Source: Arachis hypogaea
Taxonomy: Eukaryota > Streptophyta > Magnoliopsida > Fabales > Fabaceae
Assembly (NCBI RefSeq): GCF_003086295.3
Contig: NC_092048.1
Coordinates: 105,664,276 to 105,728,275, forward strand
Direction: 5' to 3'
Length of the DNA stretch: 64,000 bases
Both the position numbers and the translations under genes were made by a program. How positions within the stretch are numbered: position 1 is the first letter of the stretch; each line of letters begins with the position of its first letter. Under the pieces are notes generated by a model. The model made no database searches. It worked only from the letters and a program-made list of their open reading frames with translations, and was not told where the DNA came from. Below are positions 33,706 to 44,008 of this stretch, in pieces.

Positions 33706-35358
33706 TGGTGCACGAAATTGTGATCATCAATGGCGCCAACAACTTGGAGGTCTTAAACGTGAATCATACTTTGTCACAATTCCGCACAACTAACCAGCAA
33801 GTGCACTAGGTCGTCCAAGTAATAAACCTTACGTGAGTAAGGGTTGATCCCACGGAGACTGTCGGCTTGAAGCAAGCTATGGTCACCTTGTAAATCTCAG
33901 TCAGGCGAATTCAGATGGTGATGAAGAATTGATAATTAAAAGATAAATAAAACATAAAATAAAGATAGAGATACTTATGTAATTCTATGGTTGGAATTTC
34001 AGATAAGCGTATGAAGATGCTTTGTTCCTCCTGAACCTCTTCTTTCCTATTGCCTTCTTCCAATTATTCATACTCCTTTCCATGGCAAGCTTTATGTTGG
34101 GCATTACCCTTGTCAATGGCTACTTCCCGTCCTCTCAGTGAAAACGTTCCAAATGCACTGTCACCGCACGGCTAATCATCTGTCGGTTCTCGATCATGTC
34201 GGAATAGGATCCATTGATCCTTTTGCGTCTGTCACACGCCCCACAATCGCGAGTTTGAAGCTCGTCAAAGTCATCCGTTCCCAGATCCTACTCAGAATAC
34301 CACAGACAAGGTTTAGACGTTCCGGATCTCAGGAATGGCCGCCAATCATTCTAGCCTATACCACGAAGGTTCCAATCTTAGATTAGAAACCCAAGAGATA
34401 CACATTCAAGCTTGTTTGCATGTAGAACGGAAGTGGTTGTCAGCCACGTGTTCATAGGTGAGAATGGTGATGAGTGTCACATAATCATCACATTCATCAT
34501 GTTCTTGGGTGCGAATGAATATCTTGGAGAAGAAATAGACTTGAGTTGAATAGAAAAACAATAGTACTTTGTATTAATTCATGAAGAACAGCAGAGCTCC
34601 ACACCTTAATCTATGGTGTGTAGAAACTCCACCGTTGAAAATACATAAGAACAAGGTCTAGGCATGGCCAAATGGCCAGCCTCCCAAAGAGGGTTTAATC
34701 ATCAAAACATGATTCCAGGATGATCAAAAGATGAAAATACAATAGCAAAATATCCTATTTATAGAAAACTAGTAGCCTAGGGTTTACAGAAATCAGTAAT
34801 TAATGCAGAAATCTTCTTCCGGGCCCACTTAGTGTGTGCTTGGGTTGAGCATTGAAGCTTCCACGTGTAGAGACTTTTCTTGGAGTTAAACGCCAGCTTT
34901 TGTGCTAGTTTGGGCGTTTAACTCCAGCTTTTGTGCCAGTTTTGGAGTTAATCGCCAGAATTCTTGAGCTGACTTGGAACGCCGGTTTGGGCCATCAAAT
35001 CTCAAGCAAAGTATAGATTATTATATATTGCTGGAAAGCCCAGAATGTCTACTTTCCAAAACAATTGTGAGCGCGCCAATTGGGCTTCTGTAGCTCCGGA
35101 AAATCCACTTTGAGTGCAGGGAGATCAGAATCCAACAGCATCTGTAGTCCTTTTTCAGCCTCTGAATCAGATTTTTGCTCAGGTCCCTCAATTTCAGCCA
35201 AAAATACCTGAAATCACAGAAAAACACAAAAACTCATAGTAAAGTCCAGAAATATGATTTTTAAATAAAACTAATAAAAATATAATAAAAACTAATTAAA
35301 ATATACTAAAAACATACTAAAAATAATGCCAAAAAGCGTATAAATTATCCGCTCATCA
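33706..35358 (-). mobile_element. 3' LTR of element C
   Basis: Minus-strand TATAAATA predicted at 34756-34763. The hairpin segment at 34882-34985 has arms GAGTTAAACGCC and GGGCGTTTAACTC, then a further GGAGTTAATCGCCAG. The AAGTTTGGTGTTG signature abuts it at 35359-35371. Confidence 0.9.
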
Positions 35359-35371
35359 CAACACCAAACTT

Positions 35372-36442
35372 AAATTGTTGCTTGTCCCCAAGCAATTGAA
35401 AATCAAAATAGGATAAAAAGAAGAGAATATACAATGAATTCCAAAAACATCTATGAAGATCAGTATTAATTAGATGAGCGGGGATTTTAGCTTTTTACTT
35501 CTGAACAGTTTTGGCATCTCACTTTATTCCTTGAAGTTCAGAATGATTGACATCTATAGGAACTCAGAATCCAGATAGTGTTATTGATTCTCCTAGTTAA
35601 GTATGTTGATTCTTGAACACAGCTACTTTATGAGTCTTGGCCGTGGCCCTAAGCACTTTGTTTTCGAGTATTACCACCGGATACATAAATGCCACAGACA
35701 CATAACTGGGTGAACCTTTTCAGATTGTGACTCAGCTTTGCTAGAGTTCCCAATTAGAGGTGTCCAGGGTTCTTAAGCACACTCTTTTTTTTGCTTTGGA
35801 CCTCGACTTTAACTGCTCAGTCTCAAGTTTTCACTTGACACCTTCACGCTACAAGCACATGGTTAGGGACAGCTTGGTTTAGCCGCTTAGGCCAGGATTT
35901 TATTCCTGTGGGCCCTCCTATCCACTGATGCTCAAAGCCTTGGATCCTTTTTATCACCCTTGCCTTTTGGTTTAAAGGGGTATTGGCTTTTCCTGCTTGC
36001 TTTTCTCTTTTTTTCATTTTTTTTTGCAAGCTTTTCACTGCTTTTTCTTGCTTCAAGAATCAATTTTATGATTTTTCAGATTATCAGATAATATTTCTCC
36101 TTTTCCCATCATTCTTTCTAGAGCCAACAATTTTAACATTCATAAACAATTAAATTAAAAAATATGCACTATTCAAGCATTCATTCAGAAAAACAATAGT
36201 ATTGCCACCACATCAAAATAATTAAACTGTTTTAAAATTTGAAATTCATGCACTTCTTTTCCTTTTTCAATTAAAAACATTTTTCATTTAAGAAAGGTGA
36301 TGGATTCATTTTCATATCTTTAAGGCATAGACACTTAGACACTAATGATCATGTAATAAAGACACAAACATAAATAAACATAAGCATAAAAATTCAAAAA
36401 ATAGGAAAATAAAGAACAAGGAAATTAAAGAACGGGTCCACC
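35372..36442 (-). mobile_element. Non-coding 3' region of element C
   Basis: Homologous to 25063-26180 of element B. No coding signal or RNA gene recognised. Confidence 0.6.
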
Positions 36443-37133
36443 TTAGTGATGTCTGCTTGTTCTTCCTCTTGAAGATCTTATGGAGTGCTTGAGCTCCTCA
36501 ATGTCTCTTCCTTGCCTTTGTTGCTCCTCTCTCATGGTTCTTTGGTCTTCTCTAATTTCATGGAGGAAGATGGAATGCTCATGGTGCTCTGTCCTTAGTT
36601 GTCCCATATTGGAACTTAATTCTCCTAGGGAGGTGTTGATTTGCTCCCAATAGTTTTGTGGAGGAAAATGCATCCCTTGAGGTATCTCAAAGATTTCATG
36701 ATGAGGAGTTTCTTCATGCTCTTGGTGAGGTTCTCTCACTTGCTCCATCCTTTTCTTAGTGATGGGCTTATCCTCATCAATGAGGATGTCTTCCTCTATG
36801 TCAATTCTTAGGATCCGGGTTCACACTTTGATCATGGTTCTTGGTGATCTATGCATTGGCATAGAACTCTTGAACCATTAAGATTCTGACTTGTTGAATG
36901 GGGTTGGTGAGAACTTCCCAACCTCTTCTTCGGATCTCATGTCGGATCTCCGGATATTCGCCCTTTTTGAGCTTAAAAGGGACCTCGGGGATCACCTTCT
37001 TCTTGGCCATAACTTCATAGAAGTGGTCTTGATGCACCTTTGAGAGGAATCTCTCTATCTCCCATGACTCGGAGGTGGAAGTTTTTGCCTTCCCTTTCCT
37101 CTTTCTAGAGGTTTCTCCGGCCTTTGGTGCCAT
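36443..37133 (-). pseudogene. ORF2 of element C with central deletion
   Basis: ATG at 37133. The basic start (SRKRKGKAKTSTSES) leads into the conserved domain: FYEVMAKKKVIPEVPFKLKK, RRRGWEVLTNP, VQEFYANA. The frame then stops, and the rest of the domain is missing. The C-terminal tail, open from 36748, has EIFEIPQGMHFPPQNYWEQI, a coiled coil (SIFLHEIREDQRTMREEQQR) and the end SSRGRTSRHH. The family is the 'putative plant transposon protein' kind. Function unknown, but a nuclear location is plausible from the basic N-terminus. Confidence 0.65.
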
Positions 37134-37607
37134 AAATGGTTATGGAAAAACAAAAATCTTTAGCTTTTACCACACCAAACTTAGAAGGTTGCTCGTCCTC
37201 GAGCAAAAGAAGGAAGAAGAGAGTAGAAGAAGAAGAAACAGAGGAGATGGAGGGGGCTTTGTGTTTCGGCCAAGGGGGAGAAGTAGTGTTTAGGTTGTAT
37301 GAAATCGAAGGAGTGAAGATGGGTTCATATAAAAGTGGAGAGGGGGGTATGGTTCGGCCATATAGGGTGGGTTTGGGTGGGAAAGTGGTTTGAATTTGAA
37401 TGGTGATGTAGGTGGGGATTTATGAAGGATGGATGTGAGTGGTGAAGAGAATGGTGGGATTTGATAGGTAAGGGGTTTTTGGGGAAGAGGTATTGAGGTG
37501 ATTGGTGAATGGGTGAAGAAGTGAGAGAGAGGTGGGATAGGTGGGGATCCTGTGGGGTCCACAGATCCTGAGGTGTCAAGGATTTCTCATCCATACACCA
37601 TGTGGCA

Positions 37608-37806
37608 TGTAAAACGCCCCTTGCTGCCAATCCTGGCATTAAACGCCAGGCTGCTGCCCATTTCTGGCATTTAACGCCAGCTTCTTGCCCATTCCTTGCG
37701 TTAAACGCCAGTCTGGTGCCCATTTCTGGCGTTAAACGCCCAGAATGGTGCCAGACTAGGCATTTAACGCCCATTCTGCTACCCTTACTGGCGTTTAAAC
37801 GCCAGT
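37608..37806 (-). repeat. TTAAACGCC/GGCGTTTAA hairpin array in element C
   Basis: Units GGCATTAAACGCCAG, GGCATTTAACGCCAG, GCGTTAAACGCCAG, GGCGTTAAACGCCC, GGCATTTAACGCCC and CTGGCGTTTAAACGCCAG, at 25-30 base spacing. All carry TTAAA/TTTAA, as in the C LTR, and not the TTGAA/TTCAA of element B. The stretch 37134-37607 before it is a GA-rich strand with no gene. Confidence 0.8.
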
Positions 37807-37958
37807 AAGTTTCTCCTCCAGGGTGTTTTGTTTTTTATTCTGTTTTTCCTTCTGTTTTTGATTTTTTAATTGTTTTTGTGACTTCACATGATCATCAACC
37901 TATAGAAAACATAAAATAACAAAAGAAAATAGAAATTTAACATAGATAAGTAAAAATT

Positions 37959-37980
37959 GGGTTGCCTCCCAACAAGCGCT
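37959..37980 (-). promoter_or_regulatory. Conserved GGGAGGCAACCC motif, element C
   Basis: Minus strand AGCGCTTGTTGGGAGGCAACCC, identical to element B over 22 bases, though the rest of the two elements has diverged. It is placed between the protease end and the hairpin array. Confidence 0.6.
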
Positions 37981-38030
37981 TCTTTAATGTCAATAGCTTG
38001 ACAGTGGCTCTCATGGAGCCTCACAGATGT

Positions 38031-38634
38031 TCAGAGCAATGTTTGGAACCTCCCAACACCAAACTTAGAGTTTGAATGTGGGGGTTCAACACCAAACTTA
38101 AAGTTTGGTTGTGGCCTCCCAACACCAAACTTAGAGTTTGACTGTAGGGGCTCTGTTTGACTCTGTATTGAGAGAAGCTCTTCATGCTTCCTCTCCATGG
38201 TGACAGAGGGATATTCTTGAGCTTTAAACACAAGGGAGTTTTTATTCACTTGAATGATCAATTCTCCTCTGTCAACATCAATCACAGCTTTTGCTGTGGC
38301 TAGGAAGGGTCTGCCAAGGATGATGGATTCATCCATACACTTCCCAGTCTCTAGGATTATGAAATCAGCAGGGATGTAATGGTCTTCAACCTTTACCAAG
38401 ACATCCTCTACAAGTCCATAAGCCTGTTTCTTTGAATTGTCTGCCATCTCCAGTGAGATTCTTGCAGCTTGTACCTCAATAATCCCTAGCTTCTCCATTA
38501 CAGAGAGAGGCATAAGGTTTATACTTGATCCCAGGTCACACAGAGCCTTCTCAAAGGTCATGGTGCCTATGGTACAAGGTATTGAGAACTTTCCAGGATC
38601 TTGTCTCTTCAGAGGTAATTTCTGCCTAGTCAAG
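38031..38634 (-). pseudogene. Protease part of the element C Gag-protease frame
   Basis: Retropepsin-like region with CDLGSSINLMPLSVMEKL (Asp of the active site, then Leu-Gly-Ser-Ser) and IILGRPFLATAKAVIDVDRG. The tail has repeats NSKFGVGRPQPNFKFGVEPP and ends at 38031. It is separated from the Gag part (40675-42400) by inserted LTR D. No polymerase follows. Confidence 0.8.
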
Positions 38635-38934
38635 TGATGCCAAGGCATCTTAGGCGAGTTTCACTAGCATTTTTCTGTTAGTTTTAGTTGTTTTATGCAC
38701 TTTCTTGAGCTTAAAGTAACCAAGAATGGTTAAATGAATAACAAAGCAATGAACCATCCAAACAGTATAATTTTTATGCAAATTTCATGAGTTTTTAGTT
38801 ATATTACTTGAATGCTATGAATGGAAGATTCTCATGAAAATTTGCAAGACTTTGATGCAGTTGTTTGGATGATTTTAGGAAAGAAGAGGCTAGGCAAGGA
38901 AGCAACAAAAATCAATAAAGGAAGCTTGAATATC

Positions 38935-39690
38935 ACATGTGGAGTTTAAGTTCCAGTTTAAGCTTAAACTGGAACTTAAACGGCCAAAATCATGAAAGCT
39001 GAGGAAAGGGTGAAAGTGGCGTTTAACCTCCAGTTTAACCTTAAACTGGAAGTTAAACGCCAGAAATGGGGAATGCACCAGGGAGCCATTTCCACGTTTA
39101 AGCTCCAGTTTAACCTTAAACTGGAGCTTAAACGTGTTCGACCAAGTTTTCTCTTCCAGGGTTGCTTTCTCCATTTCCAGGTTTAAGCTCCAGTTTAACC
39201 TTAAACTGGAGCTTAAACGTGTTCGACCTCCAGGGCTACCTTTCTCCATTTCCACGTTTAAGCTCCAGTTTAACCTTAAACTGGAGCTTAAACGTGTTCG
39301 ACACCTCCAGGGCTACCTTTCTCCGCTTCCACGTTTAAGCTCCAGTTTAACCTTAAACTGGAGCTTAAACGTGTTCGACCTCCAGGATGGCTTTCTCTAT
39401 TTCCACGTTTAAGCTCCAGTTTAACCTTAAACTGGAGCTTAAACGTGTTCGACCTCCAGGGCTGCCTTTCCTATCTCCACATTTAAGCTTCAGTTTAACC
39501 TTAAACTGAAGCTTAAACGTGTTCGACTACGTTACCCTCCAGGGCTGCCTTCTTCCATTTCCACGTTTAAGCTTCAGTTTAACCTTAAACTGAAGCTTAA
39601 ACGTGCTTCCACAAAAGGCATCACTGAAAGTGTCTGGCGTTTAAGCTGCAGTTTAAGCTTAAACTGCAACTTAAACGCCACTATTGGAAA
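38935..39690 (+). repeat. TTTAAGCTCCAG palindromic array in LTR D with co-varying arms
   Basis: About ten inverted repeats at 70-95 base spacing. Most have arms GTTTAAGCTCCAGTTTAA and TTAAACTGGAGCTTAAAC (39094, 39181, 39257, 39332, 39405). Other units change both arms together: TTCCAG with CTGGAA (38948), CTTCAG with CTGAAG (39483, 39566), CTGCAG with CTGCAA (39642). Several units are joined by TTCGACCTCCAGGGCT spacers. Confidence 0.9.
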
Positions 39691-40002
39691 AGGTTTCTGG
39701 GCCAAAAATATTGCAGTTTAAGTTAGCTTTTGAGCACAAACATTAACTTAAACTTACTCTGGTATGAAACCCAATTGAATATCATGGTTTATGGGATTGG
39801 GCCTGAAGGATTGATGAGTCTGGAATTTCAATTTGTTGAGTCATGTGTCATTACTTGATTATCACTAAGTTGGCTCAATGAATGTTACAGAATGTGGATC
39901 AGCAGCCTCATCAAGATTATGGATCATAAACCCAAAGCAAAAGGAAAGCAGGAAGAGGCCTCAAAGCCCAAGAAACACAACAGAAGCTCAATATAGAAAG
40001 TG

Positions 40003-40010
40003 TATAAATA
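40003..40010 (+). promoter_or_regulatory. Predicted TATA box of LTR D
   Basis: TATAAATA in GAAAGTGTATAAATAGGATA. The identical context occurs in LTR E (48178-48185), and almost the same in the H3 LTR (55759-55766). Confidence 0.6.
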
Positions 40011-40674
40011 GGATAGAATTTAAGTTAGGAGGGACTTTTTACTTTTCATTTTTGGGAAGTTTTCATACTTTTGTAATTGAATTCAGAGCTATGACTCACT
40101 AAACCCCCTTTCATTGGGTTAGGGAGCTCTATTGTAATTCAATGAATCAATAATAGTTTTATCTTCTTCTTCAATCTTTTCTCTTGAATTTTGTTAGAAA
40201 GCTTCTCGATCTAATTCCATTGGTTAGTTGTCTTGGGAAAGAAAATATCCATAATTGGAATCCTTCGGAACCTTGGGAAAGGAATGGAGGATTCATGCTA
40301 GAGAAGCTTTCTCACAGTGAATTGGATTGGGATTTGGATGGATATTGTGACATGTAATCCTACCAAATTGTGGTTCATGAAACTGTGTGGTATAATCAGT
40401 GATCGAGCATCATCTCTTCTTACAAACATTTAAACCAAGGGATTGGGAATTTGTTTGTTTTTAGAGAGAATTGGTGAGCCAAGGGATTGGGATCCAATCA
40501 TATAAGATTGCCAAGCAAAATTCAATGAACGCATTGGTTGAGGAAGAGATAAACATGTTGTGATTCGGAGATCTCAATATCTCCTAAAACCCAATGAATT
40601 CCCCATCTCCGATTTCCACTTTCTCTTTACATTCTGCAATTCAATTCATGCAATCACCCCTATTCCCTCATCCA

Positions 40675-42400
40675 GTTCTTTGATGAGCAATAGAGGTTCA
40701 TCCTCCCAAGTCTCATTACCAAACAACCTGGCATTTAGCTTCATGATTGCTCCAAGGTACTTAGCAACTTGCTCTTTAGTAACATCTTCATCCTCTTCAG
40801 AGGAAGAATACTCATCAAAGCTCATGAATGGCAGAAGTAGATTCAATGGAATCTCTATGGTCTCTGTGTGAGCCTCAGATTCCCATGGTTCCTCATTAGG
40901 GAACTCCTTGGAGGTCAGTGGACGTCTATTGAGGTCTTCCTCAGTGGAGATCACTGCCTCTTCCTCCTCTCCAGGTTCAGCCATGTGAGACATGTTTATG
41001 GCCTTGCACTCTCTCTTTGGATTCTCTTCTGTATTGCTTGGGAGAGTACCAGGAGGGAGTTCAGTAATTTTCTTACTCAGCTGACCCACTTGTGCCTCCA
41101 AATTTCTAATGAAGGATCTTATTTCAGTCATGAAACTTTGAGTGGTTTTGATTAGATTAGAGAAAATGCTTGCTAAATTAGAGTGGCTCTGCTTAGAATT
41201 CTCTGTCTGTGGCTGAGAAGATGAGAGAAAAGGTTTGCTATTGCTAAACCTGTTTCTTCCACCATTATTGTTGTTGAAACCTTGTTGAGGTCTCTGTTGA
41301 TCCTTCCATGAGAGATTTGGATGATTTCTCCATGAAAGATTATAGGTGTTTCCATAAGGTTCTCCCATGTAATTCACCTTTTCCATTGCTGGGTTCTTAG
41401 GATCATAAGCTTCTTCTTTAGAAGAAACTTCCTTAGTACTACCTGTTGCTGCTTGCATTTCAGACAGACTCTGAGAAATCATATTGACTTGTTGGGTCAA
41501 TATTTTATTCTGAGCCAATATGGCATTCAGAGTATCAATCTCAAGAACTCCCTTCTTCTGAGTTGTCCCATTATTCACAGGGTTCCTTTCAGAAGTGTAC
41601 ATGAATTGGTTATTTGCAACCATTTCAATGAGTTCCTGAGCTTCTGCAGGCGTCTTCTTCAGTTGAAGAGATCCTCCAGCAGAGCTATCCAATGACATCT
41701 TGGATAGTTCAGACAGACCATCATAGAAAATTCCTATGATGCTCCATTCAGAAAGCATGTCAGAAGGACATCTTCTTATCAATTACTTGTATCTTTCCCA
41801 AGCTTCATAGAGGGATTTTCCTTCCTTCTTTCTGAAGGTTTAGACTTCCACTCTAAGCTTACTCAATTTTTGAGGTGGAAAGAACTTTGCCAAGAAGGCA
41901 TTAACTAGCTTTTCCCAAGAGTTTAGGCTTTCTTTAGGTTGTGAATCCAACCATGTCCTAGATCTGTCTCTTACAGCAAAAGGAAAAAGCATAAGTCTGT
42001 AGACTTCAGGGTCAACCCCATTGGTCTTGACAGTATCACAGATTTGCAAGAATTCAGCTAATAACTGATGAGGATCTTCCAATGGAAGTCCATGAAACTT
42101 GCAATTCTGTTGCATTAGAGAAACTAATTGAGGCTTAAGCTCAAAGTTGTTTGCTCCAATGGTAGGGATTGAGATGCTTCTCCCATAGAAGTCGGGAGTA
42201 GGTGCAGTAAAGTCACCAAGCACCTTCCTTGTATTGTTGGCATTGTTGTTTTTGGCTGCCATGGTTTCTTCTTCTTTGAAAAGCTCTATTAGGCCTTCTA
42301 AAGAGAATTGTGCTTTAGCTTCTCTTAGCTTCCTCTTCAAGGTCCTTTCAGGTTCAGGATCAGCTTGAACAAGTATGCCTTTATCTTTGCTCCTGCTCAT
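40675..42400 (-). pseudogene. Gag part of the element C Gag-protease frame
   Basis: ATG at 42400 (MSRSKDKGILVQADPEPERT), then a retrotransposon Gag domain: TWLDSQPKESLNSWEKL, AKFFPPQKLSKLRVEV, KSLYEAWERYK. In-frame TAA stops lie at 41840-41842 and 41783-41785, and otherwise the frame is open to the LTR D insertion point. The N-terminal part is very similar to element B (29581). An Asn-rich patch (FNNNNGGRNRFSNSKPF) occurs near 41270, where a zinc knuckle would be expected, and no CCHC is seen. Confidence 0.85.
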
Positions 42401-43984
42401 ATGAAAGAGAAGAGAACAAGAAAGTAGGGAATCCTCTATGTCACTGTATAGAGATTCCTTGAGGTGTCAGAGGAAAATAAGAATAGAAGAAGGAGGTAGA
42501 TAGAAGAGAATTCGAACATATAAAGAAGGATAGAGTTTGAATTGCACCTTGAGGATGAGTGTTAGTCCCTTAAATAGAAAGATGTGAGAAGAGGGAAAGA
42601 ATTTTCGAAAATTAATTAAAAGATTTTGAAATAATTAAAAGAAATTTTTGAAAATTTGATTGATGATTTTCGAAAACTAAGATTGGGAAAGAAATAAAGT
42701 GATTTTTGAAAAAGATTTTGAAATTAGAAATTAAAAAGATATGATTGAAAATTAATTTTGAAAAAGATGTGATTGAAAAGATATGATTGAAAAGATATGA
42801 TTGAAAATCAAATAAAAAAAAGAGAAAGTTTTAAAATTAAAGTTGATTACTTGACTAACAAGAAATTAAAAGATATGATTCTTAAAATTTAAAATTTGAT
42901 CCTTTCTTAATAGGCAAGTAACAACTTGAAAATTTTGAAGTAAATCATTAATTTTAGCAAGGATTTTCGAAAATAGTAATAAATAAAAAAATGGAAAGAA
43001 ATTGATTTTGAAGAGATATGATTGAAAAGATATGATTTGAAAAAGATTTGATTTTGAAAAATTATGAAGAATTGAAAAAAAATCTGAATTAAAAACAAAA
43101 TCTTCCCTCTAGTGTCATCCTGGCGTTAAACGCCCAGAATGGCATTCATTCTGGCGTTTAACGCCCAAAATCCTACCTTTTTGGGCGTTAAACGCCTAGC
43201 CAGGTACCCTGGTTGGCGTTTAAACGCCAGTTTTCCTTCTTCACTGGGCGTTTTGGACGCCCATCTTTTTCTGTTTGATTCCTCTGCTGAATGTTCTGAA
43301 TCTTCAATTCTCTGTATTATTGACTTGAAAAGACAGTTTTGAAAATATTTTTGAATTTTTGATGATGAGAAACATTAAAAATTGCAACTAAGATCAAATA
43401 AACAATGCATGCAGGACACCAAACTTAAAAATTTTCATATAGGAGACACTAACAAATTGAGAATGCATATGAGAAACAACGAAACACACAAAACAAGAGA
43501 ATTTAAAGATCAGAGCACTGAAATCATCAAGAACAACTTGAAGATTAATGAAGAACATAATGCATATATTCGAAAAATGCAAGAAGAATAAAAACATGCA
43601 ATTGACACCAAATTTAAAAATTGATACTAGACTCAAACAAGAAACATAAAATATTTTTGATTTTTATGGTTTTATAAATTTTTTTTGTGATTTTCGAAAC
43701 TTATATGAAAAAGAAAATAAAGAGAATCAAAACTTTTAATAAGAATTCCAAGAATCATGCAATGTTAGTCTAAAGCTTCAGTCTAAAAAGATTAGACATG
43801 TTTGGCCAAGCTTCAGCTGGACATTACATTCAACAGCTAAATTGATGAGAATCAATCAGCTTTTGTGATGATAAGAACATCACCTTGAAACTCTAGAATT
43901 CATTCTTAAAAATTCTGAAAAATAAAAAGAAAAGTACCTAATCTAAACAACAAAATGAACCGTCAGTTCTCCAAACTCGAACAA
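42401..43984 (-). mobile_element. Leader of element C with AT-rich repeats
   Basis: Between PBS and gag. Contains TTTTCGAAAA-type palindromes (about 42602, 42667, 42964, 43692), runs of GATATGATTGAAAA, two AAGTTTGGTGTC-like motifs (43413, 43604) and the hairpin array at 43118-43265. No ORF supported. Confidence 0.6.
43118..43265 (-). repeat. GGCGTTAAACGCC hairpin array in the element C leader
   Basis: CTGGCGTTAAACGCCCAGAA, TTCTGGCGTTTAACGCCCA, GGGCGTTAAACGCCTAG, TTGGCGTTTAAACGCCAG. It uses the same TTAAA/TTTAA flavour as the C LTR and the internal array at 37608-37806. Element B has no such array in its leader. Confidence 0.8.
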
Positions 43985-44002
43985 TCCCCGGCAACGGCAC
44001 CA
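43985..44002 (-). promoter_or_regulatory. Primer-binding site (tRNA-Asp) of element C
   Basis: Minus strand TGGTGCCGTTGCCGGGGA, six bases from the LTR end at 44009. One mismatch to the consensus. Confidence 0.85.
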
Positions 44003-44008
44003 AAAACT

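Larger units (their letters stand above)
38635..40674 (+). mobile_element. LTR D, 3'-truncated, inserted in the Gag-protease frame of element C
   Basis: Starts TGATGCCAAGGCATCTTAGG, related to LTR A (TGATGCCAGGGCA...). It carries a long palindromic array, then a TATA box (40003-40010), then the block AAACCCCC-TTGGGTTAGGGAGCTCT shared with LTR A. It stops at about 40674, near CACCCCTATTCCC, where LTR A continues for some 290 more bases, so the 3' end is missing. Flanks TCAAG (38630-38634) and TCCAG (from 40675) are 4/5 alike, but with a truncated end this may be chance. Confidence 0.75.

Noticed and set aside
43985..44002. tRNA-Asp gene fragments at the tRNA-like 18-mers (697, 20359, 22883, 31436, 43985, 47429, 56866)
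   Set aside because: Each lies 3-6 bases inside an LTR end and is the complement of only the last 18 bases of tRNA-Asp, so they are primer-binding sites.
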